Made by a program: the position numbers and the translations under genes | Shown here: positions 52,323 to 61,332 of the stretch, one piece after another | Numbering within the stretch: position 1 is the stretch's first letter | How the letters are laid out: every line of letters starts with the position of its first letter | Notes under the pieces: generated by a model | Told to the model about the DNA's origin: nothing | Databases searched by the model: none | Seen by the model: only the letters and a program-made list of their open reading frames with translations | Source of the DNA: an uncultured Bacteroidales bacterium | GTDB lineage: Bacteria; Bacteroidota; Bacteroidia; Bacteroidales; UBA932 | Direction of reading: 5' to 3' | Assembly: GCA_905235085.1 (NCBI GenBank) | Contig: CAJOKD010000016.1 | Span: 62,001 to 126,000 of the forward strand | Length of the DNA stretch: 64,000 nt

Positions 52323-53666
52323 CTAGATGGTACCCTGCTCGAGCATTGCCTGCGCAACCTTCATAAAGCCGGCTATATTGGCACCCTTGACGTAGTCGAC
52401 GGAGCCGTCAGGACGGGTTCCGTACTTGACGCACTGCTCGTGGATGCTCTCCATAATCCAATGGAGCTTGTCATCGACTTCCTGTGCGGACCAGCTGAGG
52501 TGAGCGGCGTTCTGGGTCATTTCAAGACCGGAGGTAGCTACACCGCCTGCGTTGACAGCCTTGCCAGGAGCGAAGAGGACTCCGTTGTTCTGGAAGAAGT
52601 GGATAGCGCCAGGCTGGCATCCCATATTGGATACCTCGCAGCAGCACCAGCAACCATTTGCCTTGAGTTCCTTAGCATCATCCTCGCTGAGCTCGTTCTG
52701 GAAAGCGCAAGGGAGAGCGATGTCGCAAGGGATGCTCCAAGCCTTCTTGCCAGCGATGAACTTGGCCTTCTCAGGGAACCTGGTAGCCATATCCTCGACC
52801 ATATTCCTGTTGGAAGCACGCATATCGAGCATATAGTCATTCATCTCAGGGGTCATACCATCAGGAATGTGGCAGACACCGTCAGGTCCGGAGATAGCGA
52901 CTACCTTTCCACCAAGCTGGGTAGCCTTCATAACAGCGCCCCAAGCGACATTACCGAAGCCGGAGATGCAGATCTTCTTGTCCTTGATGTCCTTTCCGGC
53001 CTTGCGGAGAAGGTGCTCGGTGAAATAGAGGGCACCGAAACCGGTAGCCTCAGGACGGAGGATGGATCCACCCCAGGTAGCTCCCTTTCCGGTAAGGACG
53101 CCAGTGTGGTACTGGCGGGCAAGTTTCTGGTACATTCCGTTGAGGAAGCCAATCTCGCGTCCACCGACACCTACGTCGCCTGCAGGGATATCCTGGTCAG
53201 GGCCGATGCAGCGCCAGAGCTCAAGCATAAAGGCCTGGCAGAAGCGCATGATCTCAGCATTGGACTTGCCTACAGGGTCGAAGTCGGAACCACCCTTGGC
53301 GCCACCCATAGGAAGGGTGGTAAGAGCGTTCTTGAAAGTCTGCTCGAAACCGAGGAACTTGAGCATCGAAGGAGTGACGGCCTTGTGGAAACGGAGACCA
53401 CCTTTGTAAGGTCCGATTGCGCTGTTGAACTGGACACGGTAGCCGAGGTTTGTCTGAACCTCTCCGTTGTCGTCGATCCAGGTCACGCGGAAAGTGAAGA
53501 TGCGGTCAGGCTCGACAAGCCTCTCGACGATCTTCGCCTTTTCAAACTCAGGATGCTGGTTGTAGACATCCTCGATGGATTCAAGAACCTCCTGTACTGC
53601 CTGAAGGTATTCCTTCTCGGTAGGGTACTTGGCCTGGAGACGGGCCATGATCTCTGTGGTTTTCAT
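52323..53666 (-). CDS. gdhA: NADP-type glutamate dehydrogenase
   Basis: Links 2-oxoglutarate and ammonia with glutamate. The 447-residue length fits the NADP-preferring hexameric class. Substrate and catalytic lysines are in GPYKGGLRFHKAV and LPMGGAKGGSDFDP; the nucleotide-binding fold is CISGFGNVAWGAV. The C-terminal AGGVATSGLEMTQNAAHLSW is typical. It is monocistronic with a promoter 69 bases upstream and a strong terminator. Confidence 0.97.
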   Translation of the reverse strand: MKTTEIMARLQAKYPTEKEYLQAVQEVLESIEDVYNQHPEFEKAKIVERLVEPDRIFTFRVTWIDDNGEVQTNLGYRVQFNSAIGPYKGGLRFHKAVTPSMLKFLGFEQTFKNALTTLPMGGAKGGSDFDPVGKSNAEIMRFCQAFMLELWRCIGPDQDIPAGDVGVGGREIGFLNGMYQKLARQYHTGVLTGKGATWGGSILRPEATGFGALYFTEHLLRKAGKDIKDKKICISGFGNVAWGAVMKATQLGGKVVAISGPDGVCHIPDGMTPEMNDYMLDMRASNRNMVEDMATRFPEKAKFIAGKKAWSIPCDIALPCAFQNELSEDDAKELKANGCWCCCEVSNMGCQPGAIHFFQNNGVLFAPGKAVNAGGVATSGLEMTQNAAHLSWSAQEVDDKLHWIMESIHEQCVKYGTRPDGSVDYVKGANIAGFMKVAQAMLEQGTI

Positions 53667-53733
53667 AATGACAAAACAGTGTTATTTACTTATTATCAAT
53701 TAATATTTTTCAGCTTTTTCCCAAAAAGTCGTT

Positions 53734-53742
53734 ACAAATGTA
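53734..53742 (-). promoter_or_regulatory. -7 element of gdhA
   Basis: TACATTTGT on the minus strand, exact consensus, 69 bases before the ATG. Confidence 0.6.
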
Positions 53743-53786
53743 AAGAATAAAAACAACAATCTGAAAGAAACTTGAAGAAAACTTTC

Positions 53787-53813
53787 AAAAAAAGGCAGGC
53801 CCTGCGGCCTGCC
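53787..53813 (-). terminator. Intrinsic terminator of ompH
   Basis: Arms GGCAGGCC (53794-53801) and GGCCTGCC (53806-53813), four-base loop, then seven T on the minus strand. It lies 24 bases after the ompH stop. Confidence 0.85.
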
Positions 53814-53836
53814 CTATGGATCAGTTCTGGAAAAGC

Positions 53837-54397
53837 TTAGTTCTGCTGCTCCTGCTGAGCCTGAAGTTCCTTCTGGAGAGCCTCCAGAGTCCTGCCTGCA
53901 GGGATATTCAGAGCTTTCCTGGCATCAGGAGTCAAATCCTTGACCTGAGCCTTGTCAACATAGAGATACTGTGAGCTTTCGAATACGAAAGTGTATCCTC
54001 CAGCCTTCGCAAGTTTCTCCACAGTCTCGTTAGCCTTCTTGTATATAGGCTCCATAAGCTGGCTCTGCTGCTGCTGAAGTTCGACCTGGATACTGCGCTC
54101 GAATTCCTGGATCCTGTTCTGGATCTCTCCGAGTTCCTTCTCCTTGCTTTCCTTCACTGCATTTGACCAGGATGCCTGCTTCTGCTGGTACTCTGCGTAC
54201 TTGGCCTGAGCCTCTTCAACCATACTCTGATAAGTCTCGTTAGCCTCCTTCTGGGCGGCCTGCATCTGAGTCCTGGCAGCATCAGCCTCAGGCATCAGCA
54301 TCACGAGCTCATTGAAATCAACGATGGCGAACTTGCCCTGCGCAGAAGCGGTGAGAGTCAACAATACCATAGCGGCAATCAAAACGATCTTTTTCAT
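53837..54397 (-). CDS. OmpH/Skp-family periplasmic chaperone, copy 1
   Basis: A 186-residue periplasmic protein of the OmpH/Skp family, which carries unfolded outer-membrane proteins to BamA. It has signal peptide MKKIVLIAAMVLLTLTASAQ, the strand KFAIVDFNELVMLMPE, and long charged helices forming the tentacle coiled coil (residues 40-130), then the GGYTFVFESSQYLYVD strand. It follows bamA by 56 bases and has its own -7 element (54435-54443). The start at 54397 gives a clean signal peptide. Confidence 0.9.
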   Translation of the reverse strand: MKKIVLIAAMVLLTLTASAQGKFAIVDFNELVMLMPEADAARTQMQAAQKEANETYQSMVEEAQAKYAEYQQKQASWSNAVKESKEKELGEIQNRIQEFERSIQVELQQQQSQLMEPIYKKANETVEKLAKAGGYTFVFESSQYLYVDKAQVKDLTPDARKALNIPAGRTLEALQKELQAQQEQQN

Positions 54398-54434
54398 ATC
54401 AATCATAATTTTATCAGTTTGCAAAACAATCGCT

Positions 54435-54443
54435 GCAAAGTTA
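54435..54443 (-). promoter_or_regulatory. -7 element of ompH
   Basis: TAACTTTGC on the minus strand, exact consensus, in the gap between bamA and ompH and 39 bases before the ATG. Confidence 0.6.
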
Positions 54444-54453
54444 AGAATATTAT

Positions 54454-57051
54454 TTAGAATTGTTGTCCGATCAGGAAATGGAACTGACTCCTGTCTTTCT
54501 TGGTCGGAGTGTCGAAGCCATAGCCCCAGTCAATTCCGAGAAGACCGATCATCGGGAGGAATACCCTGACACCGACTCCTGCGGAACGTTTGATCTGGAA
54601 CGGATTGAAGTTCTTGATGTCCGACCAGCAGTTACCACCCTCCAGGAAGCCCAGTACGAAGATCGTGGACTGAGGCTGCAGGATCACAGGATAACGGAAT
54701 TCCATAGTGAACTTGTCATAAACGTTTCCTGCATAGTAACCGTTGGTGTTGTATGGAGTAGCTTCCCAAGGGGTAAGCGAATAGTTTTCATAACCGCGCA
54801 GCGATATCACGTCGGCTCCGTAAGTATCATATCCGGACATTCCGTCTCCACCGACACGGAAGCCTTCGAACGGAGAATATCCCCATCTGCGGTTGTAGTA
54901 GCCGAGGTATCCGAACTGAGCCCTGCTCATTATCACGAAATCTCCGATGACCTTGGTGTACATCTCGGCGCTGACCTTCCATTTATGATACTCGATCCAC
55001 TTGTAGCGCTCGGCAGAGCCCCACTTGTCGTAGTCTATGTCGCTGTAATGGGCCACCTTCGTAGGATTGCCGCTGGCATCGAGATTGCCCCTGTCCGTCT
55101 TCCTGAAGATTGAATAAGGAGGAGTAAGCTGCATAGTCGCCGAGAATACGGATCCGGACCTCGGATAAATCTGCTGGTCAGTGGATGTCCTGTTCAGGCT
55201 GGCCGTGTAGCTGAGGTTGTGTGAACGGCCGTCATTGAACATAAAGTAACCGTTGATCCAGTTCTTCAAGTCGTATACCTGCCAGCTGAGTCCGTTGTAG
55301 AAGGTGAAGTAATTATCAGGCCACTTGAGCCTGGTACCGATTCCCGCAGAGAATCCGTAAACCTGCATCACCTTGTCGTTGCTGAGGATACCAAGAGCAA
55401 GATATGAATCCGTTTGGCGTGTATAGTACGCCTGGAGGTTCAGGGAAGTCGGCTTCTTCTGTGTCAGCCAAGGTTCGGTAAAACCGAATATGAGGGAGGT
55501 ATAGTATGTACCGTTGGTCTGGAAACGGAGAGAGAGGTTCTGGGCGTCGCCGAGCGGGACAGGTCTCCAGGCGCTCTTGTCGAAAAACCTCCTGGTAGAG
55601 AAATTGTTGAAACTGACTCCTACGGTAGCCACGAACGTATTCATACCCCATCCTCCGGAAAGCTCCAGCTGGCTGGAAGGCTTCTCGGTCACGTTGTAGA
55701 CCAGGTCCACCGTATTGTTCAGAGGGTTGGTGACGACAGAATAACCTGACGGACTGCCAATGGCCTCAGGGTCGAACTGTCCGAGGGATGCGATCTCCCT
55801 TATGGACCTCTCGAAATCCGTCTGGCTGAAAAGGTAGCCCGGACGGGTGAATACCTGGCGGCGGACCACACGCTCGTTGGTAAGGTCGTTACCGTTGATT
55901 ATGATGTTGTTGAGGGTGGCCTGCTTACCTTCTGAGATACGCATCTCCACATCTACCGAATCGCCCTCTACGGTCAACTCCACAGGAGTAAGGGAGAAGA
56001 ACAGGTAGCCGTTGTCGCGGTACGCCTTGGAGACATCGTATTCGTTCTGTTTTCCGCCTCCGAACAGGCGCTTCTGCATCGTGACCATATCATACGGCTC
56101 ACCCTTGCTGATGTTCAGGATCTCGTTGAGCTGGTCGGTCGTGAATACGGAATTGCCGGTCCAGGTTATGTTCCTGAAATAGTATCTCTTGCCCTGGTCG
56201 AACTTGAAATCGATCCCCAGGCGGCCAGGCTCGACATAATAGATGGAATCTTTCAGGATGCGGGCATCCCTGTAGCCGGCCTCGTTGAACTTGCTGATCA
56301 GGTTCTGCTTGTCGTTAGGATATTCCTTCTCGTTGAATTTCTTGCTGCTGAAGAAGTTGTATATCTTCTTCGCCTTGGTCTTCTTCATCGAGCGGGCGAG
56401 CTTGAAGTCCGAGACGCCTTCGTTACCTTCGAAATTGATGTCCCGGATCTTGACTTTCTCTCCCTTGTCCACCGCGAAGTTCACCCGGATGGCGTTCTTG
56501 ATGATGGAATCCTTCTGGACCTGGACATCGACATCGCAGTTGAGGAAACCCTTTTCCGCATAATACCTCTTGATGATGCCGGTGGAAGTCTTCACCACGT
56601 ATTCGGAATATTCCCCTCCCCTGCGGAGGTTGAGCCTCTCCTCCAGTTCCTTCTTCTCACCCTTCTTCACTCCGGAGAACAACCATCTGGAAACCCTCGG
56701 CCTCTCCTGGATACGGATCGTGAAATATGCGGAATCCCGGTTCTCGCTCAGATGGTCTATCTCCAGAGCGACGTCCTCGAAATAGCGCTGCAGCCAGAGC
56801 CTGGAAACTATTGATGAAAGGTCATCGCTCGGTACGGTCACTTCCATTCCTTTCTGAAGTCCGGTCAGCGATATGATCTGCTGTGCGTTGTAATAGTGGT
56901 TCCCCTCGACGGAAACACCTGCAACTATGTATTTCTGCGGCAGGTCGTAGTCTATTTCCACTGGCTCAGAGGTTTTCTCTACCTCCTGAGCCGTCACCGT
57001 GATTCCGGCGAAGGCGAAGGCGAGAATGCATAGGAGACGATATATTTTCAT
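54454..57051 (-). CDS. bamA: Outer-membrane assembly factor BamA
   Basis: Essential outer-membrane protein that folds beta-barrels into the outer membrane. From MKIYRLLCILAFAFAG it has 865 residues. Several POTRA repeats occupy about residues 30-420 (for example NHYYNAQQIISLTGLQKGM, KVKIRDINFEGNEGV, YYFRNITWTGNSVF). The 16-strand barrel follows, with GGDGMSGYDTYGADVISLRGYE (the VRGF-like loop) and ending FHFLIGQQF. ATG 57051 is preferred over 57066 because a signal peptide starts there. It lies after uppS with its own -7 element, and before ompH, the standard order. Confidence 0.97.
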   Translation of the reverse strand: MKIYRLLCILAFAFAGITVTAQEVEKTSEPVEIDYDLPQKYIVAGVSVEGNHYYNAQQIISLTGLQKGMEVTVPSDDLSSIVSRLWLQRYFEDVALEIDHLSENRDSAYFTIRIQERPRVSRWLFSGVKKGEKKELEERLNLRRGGEYSEYVVKTSTGIIKRYYAEKGFLNCDVDVQVQKDSIIKNAIRVNFAVDKGEKVKIRDINFEGNEGVSDFKLARSMKKTKAKKIYNFFSSKKFNEKEYPNDKQNLISKFNEAGYRDARILKDSIYYVEPGRLGIDFKFDQGKRYYFRNITWTGNSVFTTDQLNEILNISKGEPYDMVTMQKRLFGGGKQNEYDVSKAYRDNGYLFFSLTPVELTVEGDSVDVEMRISEGKQATLNNIIINGNDLTNERVVRRQVFTRPGYLFSQTDFERSIREIASLGQFDPEAIGSPSGYSVVTNPLNNTVDLVYNVTEKPSSQLELSGGWGMNTFVATVGVSFNNFSTRRFFDKSAWRPVPLGDAQNLSLRFQTNGTYYTSLIFGFTEPWLTQKKPTSLNLQAYYTRQTDSYLALGILSNDKVMQVYGFSAGIGTRLKWPDNYFTFYNGLSWQVYDLKNWINGYFMFNDGRSHNLSYTASLNRTSTDQQIYPRSGSVFSATMQLTPPYSIFRKTDRGNLDASGNPTKVAHYSDIDYDKWGSAERYKWIEYHKWKVSAEMYTKVIGDFVIMSRAQFGYLGYYNRRWGYSPFEGFRVGGDGMSGYDTYGADVISLRGYENYSLTPWEATPYNTNGYYAGNVYDKFTMEFRYPVILQPQSTIFVLGFLEGGNCWSDIKNFNPFQIKRSAGVGVRVFLPMIGLLGIDWGYGFDTPTKKDRSQFHFLIGQQF

Positions 57052-57079
57052 CAAACTGAATTCCATTTAATTCAAAGTT

Positions 57080-57088
57080 GCAAATATA
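57080..57088 (-). promoter_or_regulatory. -7 element of bamA
   Basis: TATATTTGC on the minus strand, exact consensus, 30 bases before the bamA ATG and inside the 42-base gap after uppS. Confidence 0.6.
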
Positions 57089-57093
57089 AGCAA

Positions 57094-57819
57094 TTATTTC
57101 ACTTTTCCATATCTGCGGTTCCGCTTGGAGTACTCTTCCAATGCCGACCGGAATTCCTCTTTTCTAAAATCGGGCCACAACGTGTCGACTGAAAGAAGTT
57201 CCGAATATGCAGTCTGCCAAAGCAGGTAATTGCTTATCCTTTTCTCACCCGATGTACGGATCACCAGGTCCGGATCAGGGATGCCACAGGTGGACAGATA
57301 CTTGTCGAAGTCGCTTATTTCCAGTGAATCAAGTGCTTCCGGATCGGAAGCATATTCTTTCGCCATCTTGGTCGCGGCCTGCAGGATATCCCATTTCCCG
57401 CTGTAGCTGAGGAAAACCACCAAGGTCATTACCGGCTCCTTGCCTTCGGGCGGAGCAGTACGTTCCTCTGCCTTGCGGATCGATTCGAGCAACTCGGGAG
57501 ACAGCCTGGAAAGGTTCCCTATCACGCGGAAATCGATACCTTGTCCGGCAAGGGATTCTATCTCGTTCCGGATGGCGTCCATCATCATACCCATCAATGT
57601 GCTTACTTCGGATTCCGGCCGCCCCCAGTTCTCTTCCGAGAAAGCGAAAAGGGACAGATACTTCACCCCGGCCTCGACGGCCGCCTCGACGCAAGCGCGC
57701 ACGCTTCCGACTCCTTCAGCGTGTCCGAACACCCTCTCCTTTCCACGCAGCTTCGCCCAACGGCCGTTACCGTCCATTATTATCGATACGTGTACCGGGA
57801 CTTTGTTGTTTCCATCCAT
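57094..57819 (-). CDS. uppS: Isoprenyl transferase (undecaprenyl diphosphate synthase)
   Basis: Makes the C55 lipid carrier for peptidoglycan and surface glycans by cis-addition of isopentenyl diphosphate. The 241-residue protein has the catalytic motif SIIMDGNGRWAK, LSLFAFSEENWGR, and the C-terminal PDLVIRTSGEKRISNYLLWQ. ATG 57819 is four bases after the nadK stop; an in-frame ATG at 57843 would overlap nadK by 20 bases and is less likely. It belongs to a nadK-uppS-bamA-ompH set. Confidence 0.95.
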   Translation of the reverse strand: MDGNNKVPVHVSIIMDGNGRWAKLRGKERVFGHAEGVGSVRACVEAAVEAGVKYLSLFAFSEENWGRPESEVSTLMGMMMDAIRNEIESLAGQGIDFRVIGNLSRLSPELLESIRKAEERTAPPEGKEPVMTLVVFLSYSGKWDILQAATKMAKEYASDPEALDSLEISDFDKYLSTCGIPDPDLVIRTSGEKRISNYLLWQTAYSELLSVDTLWPDFRKEEFRSALEEYSKRNRRYGKVK

Positions 57820-57823
57820 AGAT

Positions 57824-58657
57824 TTACCGTTGTTCTCCGCCATTCCGGATGTCCTCTCCCCAGAATAGCTTTGTGGTGAGCGCCTTGATGAAACCGGAGT
57901 TATCAAGACGAACCCTTTTCAGCGAAAACTGTGCCACCCTGACGTCCAGAGTGGCCTCCGGAGACAGGACCACGCTGCGGTTGTCCATCGACATCATAAC
58001 GCTTTCGTCCCTGGATCTCATCGAGATCGATATCCTCGTGGAATCCGGCACCACGAGAGGGCGTACATTGAGGTTGTGAGGAGCTACAGGAGCGATTATG
58101 AGGACCTTCGAATCCGGAGAACAGATAGGTCCGCCGACGCTCAGCGAATATGCAGTCGAGCCGGAACTGGTCGCGACAAGAAGGCCGTCCGCCCAGTAGG
58201 TAGGGAGATTGTTCCCGTCCAGCGCGACATCAATTCCAAGCAGTGCTGCTCCGGACCTGTGGACGCATATCTCGTTCAGGGTATAAGGCGAGAAAAGACT
58301 CCCGGAACCCAGGACTTCTCCATCGATCCTGGTCTCCAGCAATTCTCTGTCTTCGAATGAATATGCCCCGCTCAGAAGAGCCTCACAAGCCTCTTCAGGG
58401 CTGTATTCGGAGAGGAAACCGAGCCTCCCCAGGTTGATTCCGAGGACCGGAATACCGCTGTCGCCGACACGTTTGGAGGCAGACAGGAAGGTTCCGTCGC
58501 CGCCGATGCTCATAAGGAGACCGGTCCCGGGGACAAGGTCCTCGGAGGAAGAGATGTCATAGAAACTGAATCCGGCATCCTGCAGCCAAGAGAGCATAGC
58601 CTTAAGCCGAGGCTCCTCCTTTACGGCTTCATTCCTGGAATATACAGCAATCTTCAT
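57824..58657 (-). CDS. nadK: NAD kinase
   Basis: Phosphorylates NAD to NADP. The 277-residue protein carries the GGDGTFLSA motif near residue 50, LGINLGRLGFLSEYS, the substrate loop YWADGLLVATSSGSTAYSLSVGGPI and the PVAPHNLNVRPLVVPDS segment, all diagnostic. It is divergent from pdxJ across 83 bases and starts the leftward group leading to bamA. Confidence 0.97.
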   Translation of the reverse strand: MKIAVYSRNEAVKEEPRLKAMLSWLQDAGFSFYDISSSEDLVPGTGLLMSIGGDGTFLSASKRVGDSGIPVLGINLGRLGFLSEYSPEEACEALLSGAYSFEDRELLETRIDGEVLGSGSLFSPYTLNEICVHRSGAALLGIDVALDGNNLPTYWADGLLVATSSGSTAYSLSVGGPICSPDSKVLIIAPVAPHNLNVRPLVVPDSTRISISMRSRDESVMMSMDNRSVVLSPEATLDVRVAQFSLKRVRLDNSGFIKALTTKLFWGEDIRNGGEQR

Positions 58658-58726
58658 CGAAGGAAGTCAGTTAGTGTTGAGTTTTCAAAAATAGCATATT
58701 TCTGAGAAAATCTGAACAATAATCAT

Positions 58727-58735
58727 TACATTTGT
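58727..58735 (+). promoter_or_regulatory. -7 element of pdxJ, probably giving a leaderless transcript
   Basis: TACATTTGT, exact consensus. Its G is seven bases from the A of the pdxJ ATG at 58741, so transcription should start at the start codon. Confidence 0.65.
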
Positions 58736-58740
58736 TCGAT

Positions 58741-59460
58741 ATGACAAGACTAAGCGTAAACATAAACAAGATAGCCACCCTCCGTAACGCCAGAGGAGGC
58801 AACCTGCCGGATGTAGAGAAAGCTTCCATCGACTGCGAGCGTTTCGGCGCCAAGGGAATCACCGTCCATCCCAGGCCGGACGAGAGGCACATAAGGTATT
58901 CCGACGTAAGAGCCATCAGGCCTACGGTCAAGACTGAATTCAACATAGAAGGGAACCCGATACCTGAGTTCGTCAGCCTCGTCCTGGAGGTGGTTCCCGA
59001 CCAGGTTACACTGGTTCCGGATGCGCACGATGCTATAACCTCCAATGCCGGATGGGACACCATCACCAACAGGGCATTCCTCACCGATATCTGCAAGATA
59101 TTCAAGGACAAGGGAATACGCACTTCGATATTCATCGATCCGGATCCCGCGATGGCCGAAGGCGCCCTGCTTTGCGGAGCGGACAGGGTGGAACTCTACA
59201 CTGCAGATTACGCCGCACGCTACCCGTCCGGGCCGGTGGAGGCGATCGCGCCATACCTCAAGACCGCACAGGCCGTGAAGGAACTCGGGCTCGGGCTCAA
59301 CGCAGGTCACGACCTCAACCTGGAGAACCTCCGCTATTTCATCAAAACGATCCCCTGGACAGATGAGGTTTCCATCGGTCACGCCATCATCTGCGACGCC
59401 CTGTATATGGGACTGGAGAAAACTATACAGGCATATCTGTCGGAGATTCAGTTTTTTTAG
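58741..59460 (+). CDS. pdxJ: Pyridoxine 5'-phosphate synthase
   Basis: Condenses 1-deoxy-xylulose 5-phosphate with 3-amino-2-oxopropyl phosphate in vitamin B6 synthesis. The 239-residue protein has LSVNINKIATLRNARGG, ITVHPRPDERHI, FNIEGNP, and the C-terminal GLGLNAGHDLNLENL and EVSIGHAIICDAL. ATG 58741 is chosen because the in-frame TTG nine bases upstream lies inside the -7 promoter element. Confidence 0.97.
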   Translation: MTRLSVNINKIATLRNARGGNLPDVEKASIDCERFGAKGITVHPRPDERHIRYSDVRAIRPTVKTEFNIEGNPIPEFVSLVLEVVPDQVTLVPDAHDAITSNAGWDTITNRAFLTDICKIFKDKGIRTSIFIDPDPAMAEGALLCGADRVELYTADYAARYPSGPVEAIAPYLKTAQAVKELGLGLNAGHDLNLENLRYFIKTIPWTDEVSIGHAIICDALYMGLEKTIQAYLSEIQFF

Positions 59461-59461
59461 C

Positions 59462-59470
59462 TAATTTTGT
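59462..59470 (+). promoter_or_regulatory. -7 element of the second ompH-like gene
   Basis: TAATTTTGT, exact consensus, directly after the pdxJ stop and 44 bases before the ATG. Confidence 0.55.
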
Positions 59471-59512
59471 AGTCTTGATTATTATTCAGATTGATATTTT
59501 AATTTTTATACA

Positions 59513-60196
59513 ATGAAACAGACACCACTGATTCTCAGCATCCTGTCCCTCGTGGCAGTTGCTGCTCTCGGTATTTTACAGCTTACCGGCAACTCTAACG
59601 GAAAGAAAAAAGCAACATCAGCCGAAGTCGTAGAGACCTCTGCAAAGGAAGGAGCCATCGTTTGGTTCGACCTCGACAGGGTAATCGACGAATACGATAT
59701 GGCCAACGACCTCAGGTCGGTAGTCGAAACCAAGATCCAGGGCATCCAGGAAGAGATCAACCGCAGGGGCAACAAGCTCCAGAGCGATGCCAAGAAATTC
59801 CAGTCCGACCTCGACAAGGGTATCCTTATCCGTTCGGTTGCCGAGCAGAGGAACGCCAAGCTCCAGGAACAGCAGAACAGTTTCAACAACTTCGCCGCCC
59901 AGAAGCAGCAGGAGATCGCCGAGGAGCAGCAGGTCCTTATGAACCAGATCGGGGATGCTATCAAGACCTTCCTCGACAAGTTCAACGAGGAGCACAAGTT
60001 CTCTATGATCATCGCCAACCAGGGTATGGTCCTTCCTGCACCTGTAGCAGTAGGAGATCCTGAACTCGACGTTACCGACGCCATCATCGCCGGCCTCAAC
60101 GAGGAATATGTGAAGAGCAAGAACAAGGGTTCCGAAACCACCACGGACACCGCTGCCGCTACGGAAGGATCTGACGAAACCACCAAAGGCGAGTAG
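59513..60196 (+). CDS. OmpH/Skp-family protein, copy 2
   Basis: A 227-residue OmpH-like protein. An uncleaved or long signal helix (LILSILSLVAVAALGILQL) is followed by the strand GAIVWFDLDRVIDEYDMA, charged helices to about residue 150, and KFSMIIANQGMVLPAP. It ends in a low-complexity Thr/Glu/Lys tail. It differs from the copy next to bamA, with longer N- and C-termini. It is followed two bases later by a glycosyltransferase gene. A chaperone role is inferred from family. Confidence 0.85.
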   Translation: MKQTPLILSILSLVAVAALGILQLTGNSNGKKKATSAEVVETSAKEGAIVWFDLDRVIDEYDMANDLRSVVETKIQGIQEEINRRGNKLQSDAKKFQSDLDKGILIRSVAEQRNAKLQEQQNSFNNFAAQKQQEIAEEQQVLMNQIGDAIKTFLDKFNEEHKFSMIIANQGMVLPAPVAVGDPELDVTDAIIAGLNEEYVKSKNKGSETTTDTAAATEGSDETTKGE

Positions 60197-60198
60197 AA

Positions 60199-61332
60199 TT
60201 GAGAGTAGCATTCCTGTCCTGCTTCTATCCCTTCAGAGGGGGGATTTCTCAGTTCAACGCAAGTTTGTACTTGGAACTGAGCAAAACCTGCACGGTCAAG
60301 GCTTTCAATTTTAAAAGGCAGTATCCGGGATTCCTGTTCCCGGGGAAAACCCAGTTCGTAACAAAGGATGACGATGCCGTACCCATCGAAAGCGAGGCTT
60401 TCCTGGATACGGCAAATCCGTTTACATACGGCAGAACTTTCAGGGCTATAAGGGACTGGAAGCCGGACATCCTGATCATCAGCTACTGGATGTCATACTT
60501 CGGCCCATCCCTCGGATATGTCGCCAGGCGTATGAAAAAGTACTGCAAGGTCATTTCCATACTCCACAACGTCATTCCGCACGAGCCCAAGTTCTTCGAT
60601 GCTCCCATCACGAAATATTTCCTCTCCGGCTGCACAGGCCACGTGACCCTGTGCGATGAAGTATCCGGGGATCTGAGGAAACTATGTCCGAGAGCAAGGG
60701 AAACGACTCTATTCCATCCGGTATATGCCCACTTCGGCGAGCGTATCCCACGTGAGGAAGCGGAGGATATCCTCGGGCTCGGACACGGGAAGAAGAACCT
60801 GCTGTTCTTCGGCCTGATACGGGAATACAAGGGGCTCGACATCCTCCTAAAGGCATTCGGACAGCTAGGCGAAGACTACCAGTTGATAGTAGCAGGAGAG
60901 CCATATGGTTCTTTCGTCAAGTATGAAGAGATAATAGCCGCATCTCCGGCCAGGGACAGGATCAAGCTGTTCACCAAATACATCAAGGACTCCGAGGTGA
61001 AGATATATTTCTCGGCCGCGGACCTTGTCGTACTCCCCTACCGCTCGGCCACCCAGAGCGGCATCAGTGCCATCGCCAACCATTTCGATGTACCTATGGT
61101 AGTAACTGATGTCGGAGGCCTCAGGCAGGCCGTCGGAGACAGTGGCACAGGTCTTGTCGCACCAAAGGCCGACGAAGAAAGCATAATCGCCGAAATCAGG
61201 AAATACTTCGCCGACGAGAATCTCCGGGCCTTGTGCACCGGTGCAATCAAGGCGGAGAAGGAAAGGCTTTCATGGGGTACCTTCGGCAAGAGACTGCTGG
61301 ATTTCGCTGACAATTTTTACACGAAGCAATGA
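60199..61332 (+). CDS. Glycosyltransferase, GT4-type
   Basis: A 377-residue glycosyltransferase with GT-B fold. The N-terminus LRVAFLSCFYPFRGGISQF binds acceptor; the C-terminal half has LLFFGLIREYKGLDILLKAF, AADLVVLPYRSATQSG and AIANHFDVPMVVTDVGGLRQAV with the donor-site glutamate region. It starts with a TTG codon two bases after the OmpH-like gene, since no ATG is available near the start. Its stop overlaps the next start (ATGA). Sugar and acceptor are unknown; envelope glycan or lipid is likely. Confidence 0.88.
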   Translation: MRVAFLSCFYPFRGGISQFNASLYLELSKTCTVKAFNFKRQYPGFLFPGKTQFVTKDDDAVPIESEAFLDTANPFTYGRTFRAIRDWKPDILIISYWMSYFGPSLGYVARRMKKYCKVISILHNVIPHEPKFFDAPITKYFLSGCTGHVTLCDEVSGDLRKLCPRARETTLFHPVYAHFGERIPREEAEDILGLGHGKKNLLFFGLIREYKGLDILLKAFGQLGEDYQLIVAGEPYGSFVKYEEIIAASPARDRIKLFTKYIKDSEVKIYFSAADLVVLPYRSATQSGISAIANHFDVPMVVTDVGGLRQAVGDSGTGLVAPKADEESIIAEIRKYFADENLRALCTGAIKAEKERLSWGTFGKRLLDFADNFYTKQ

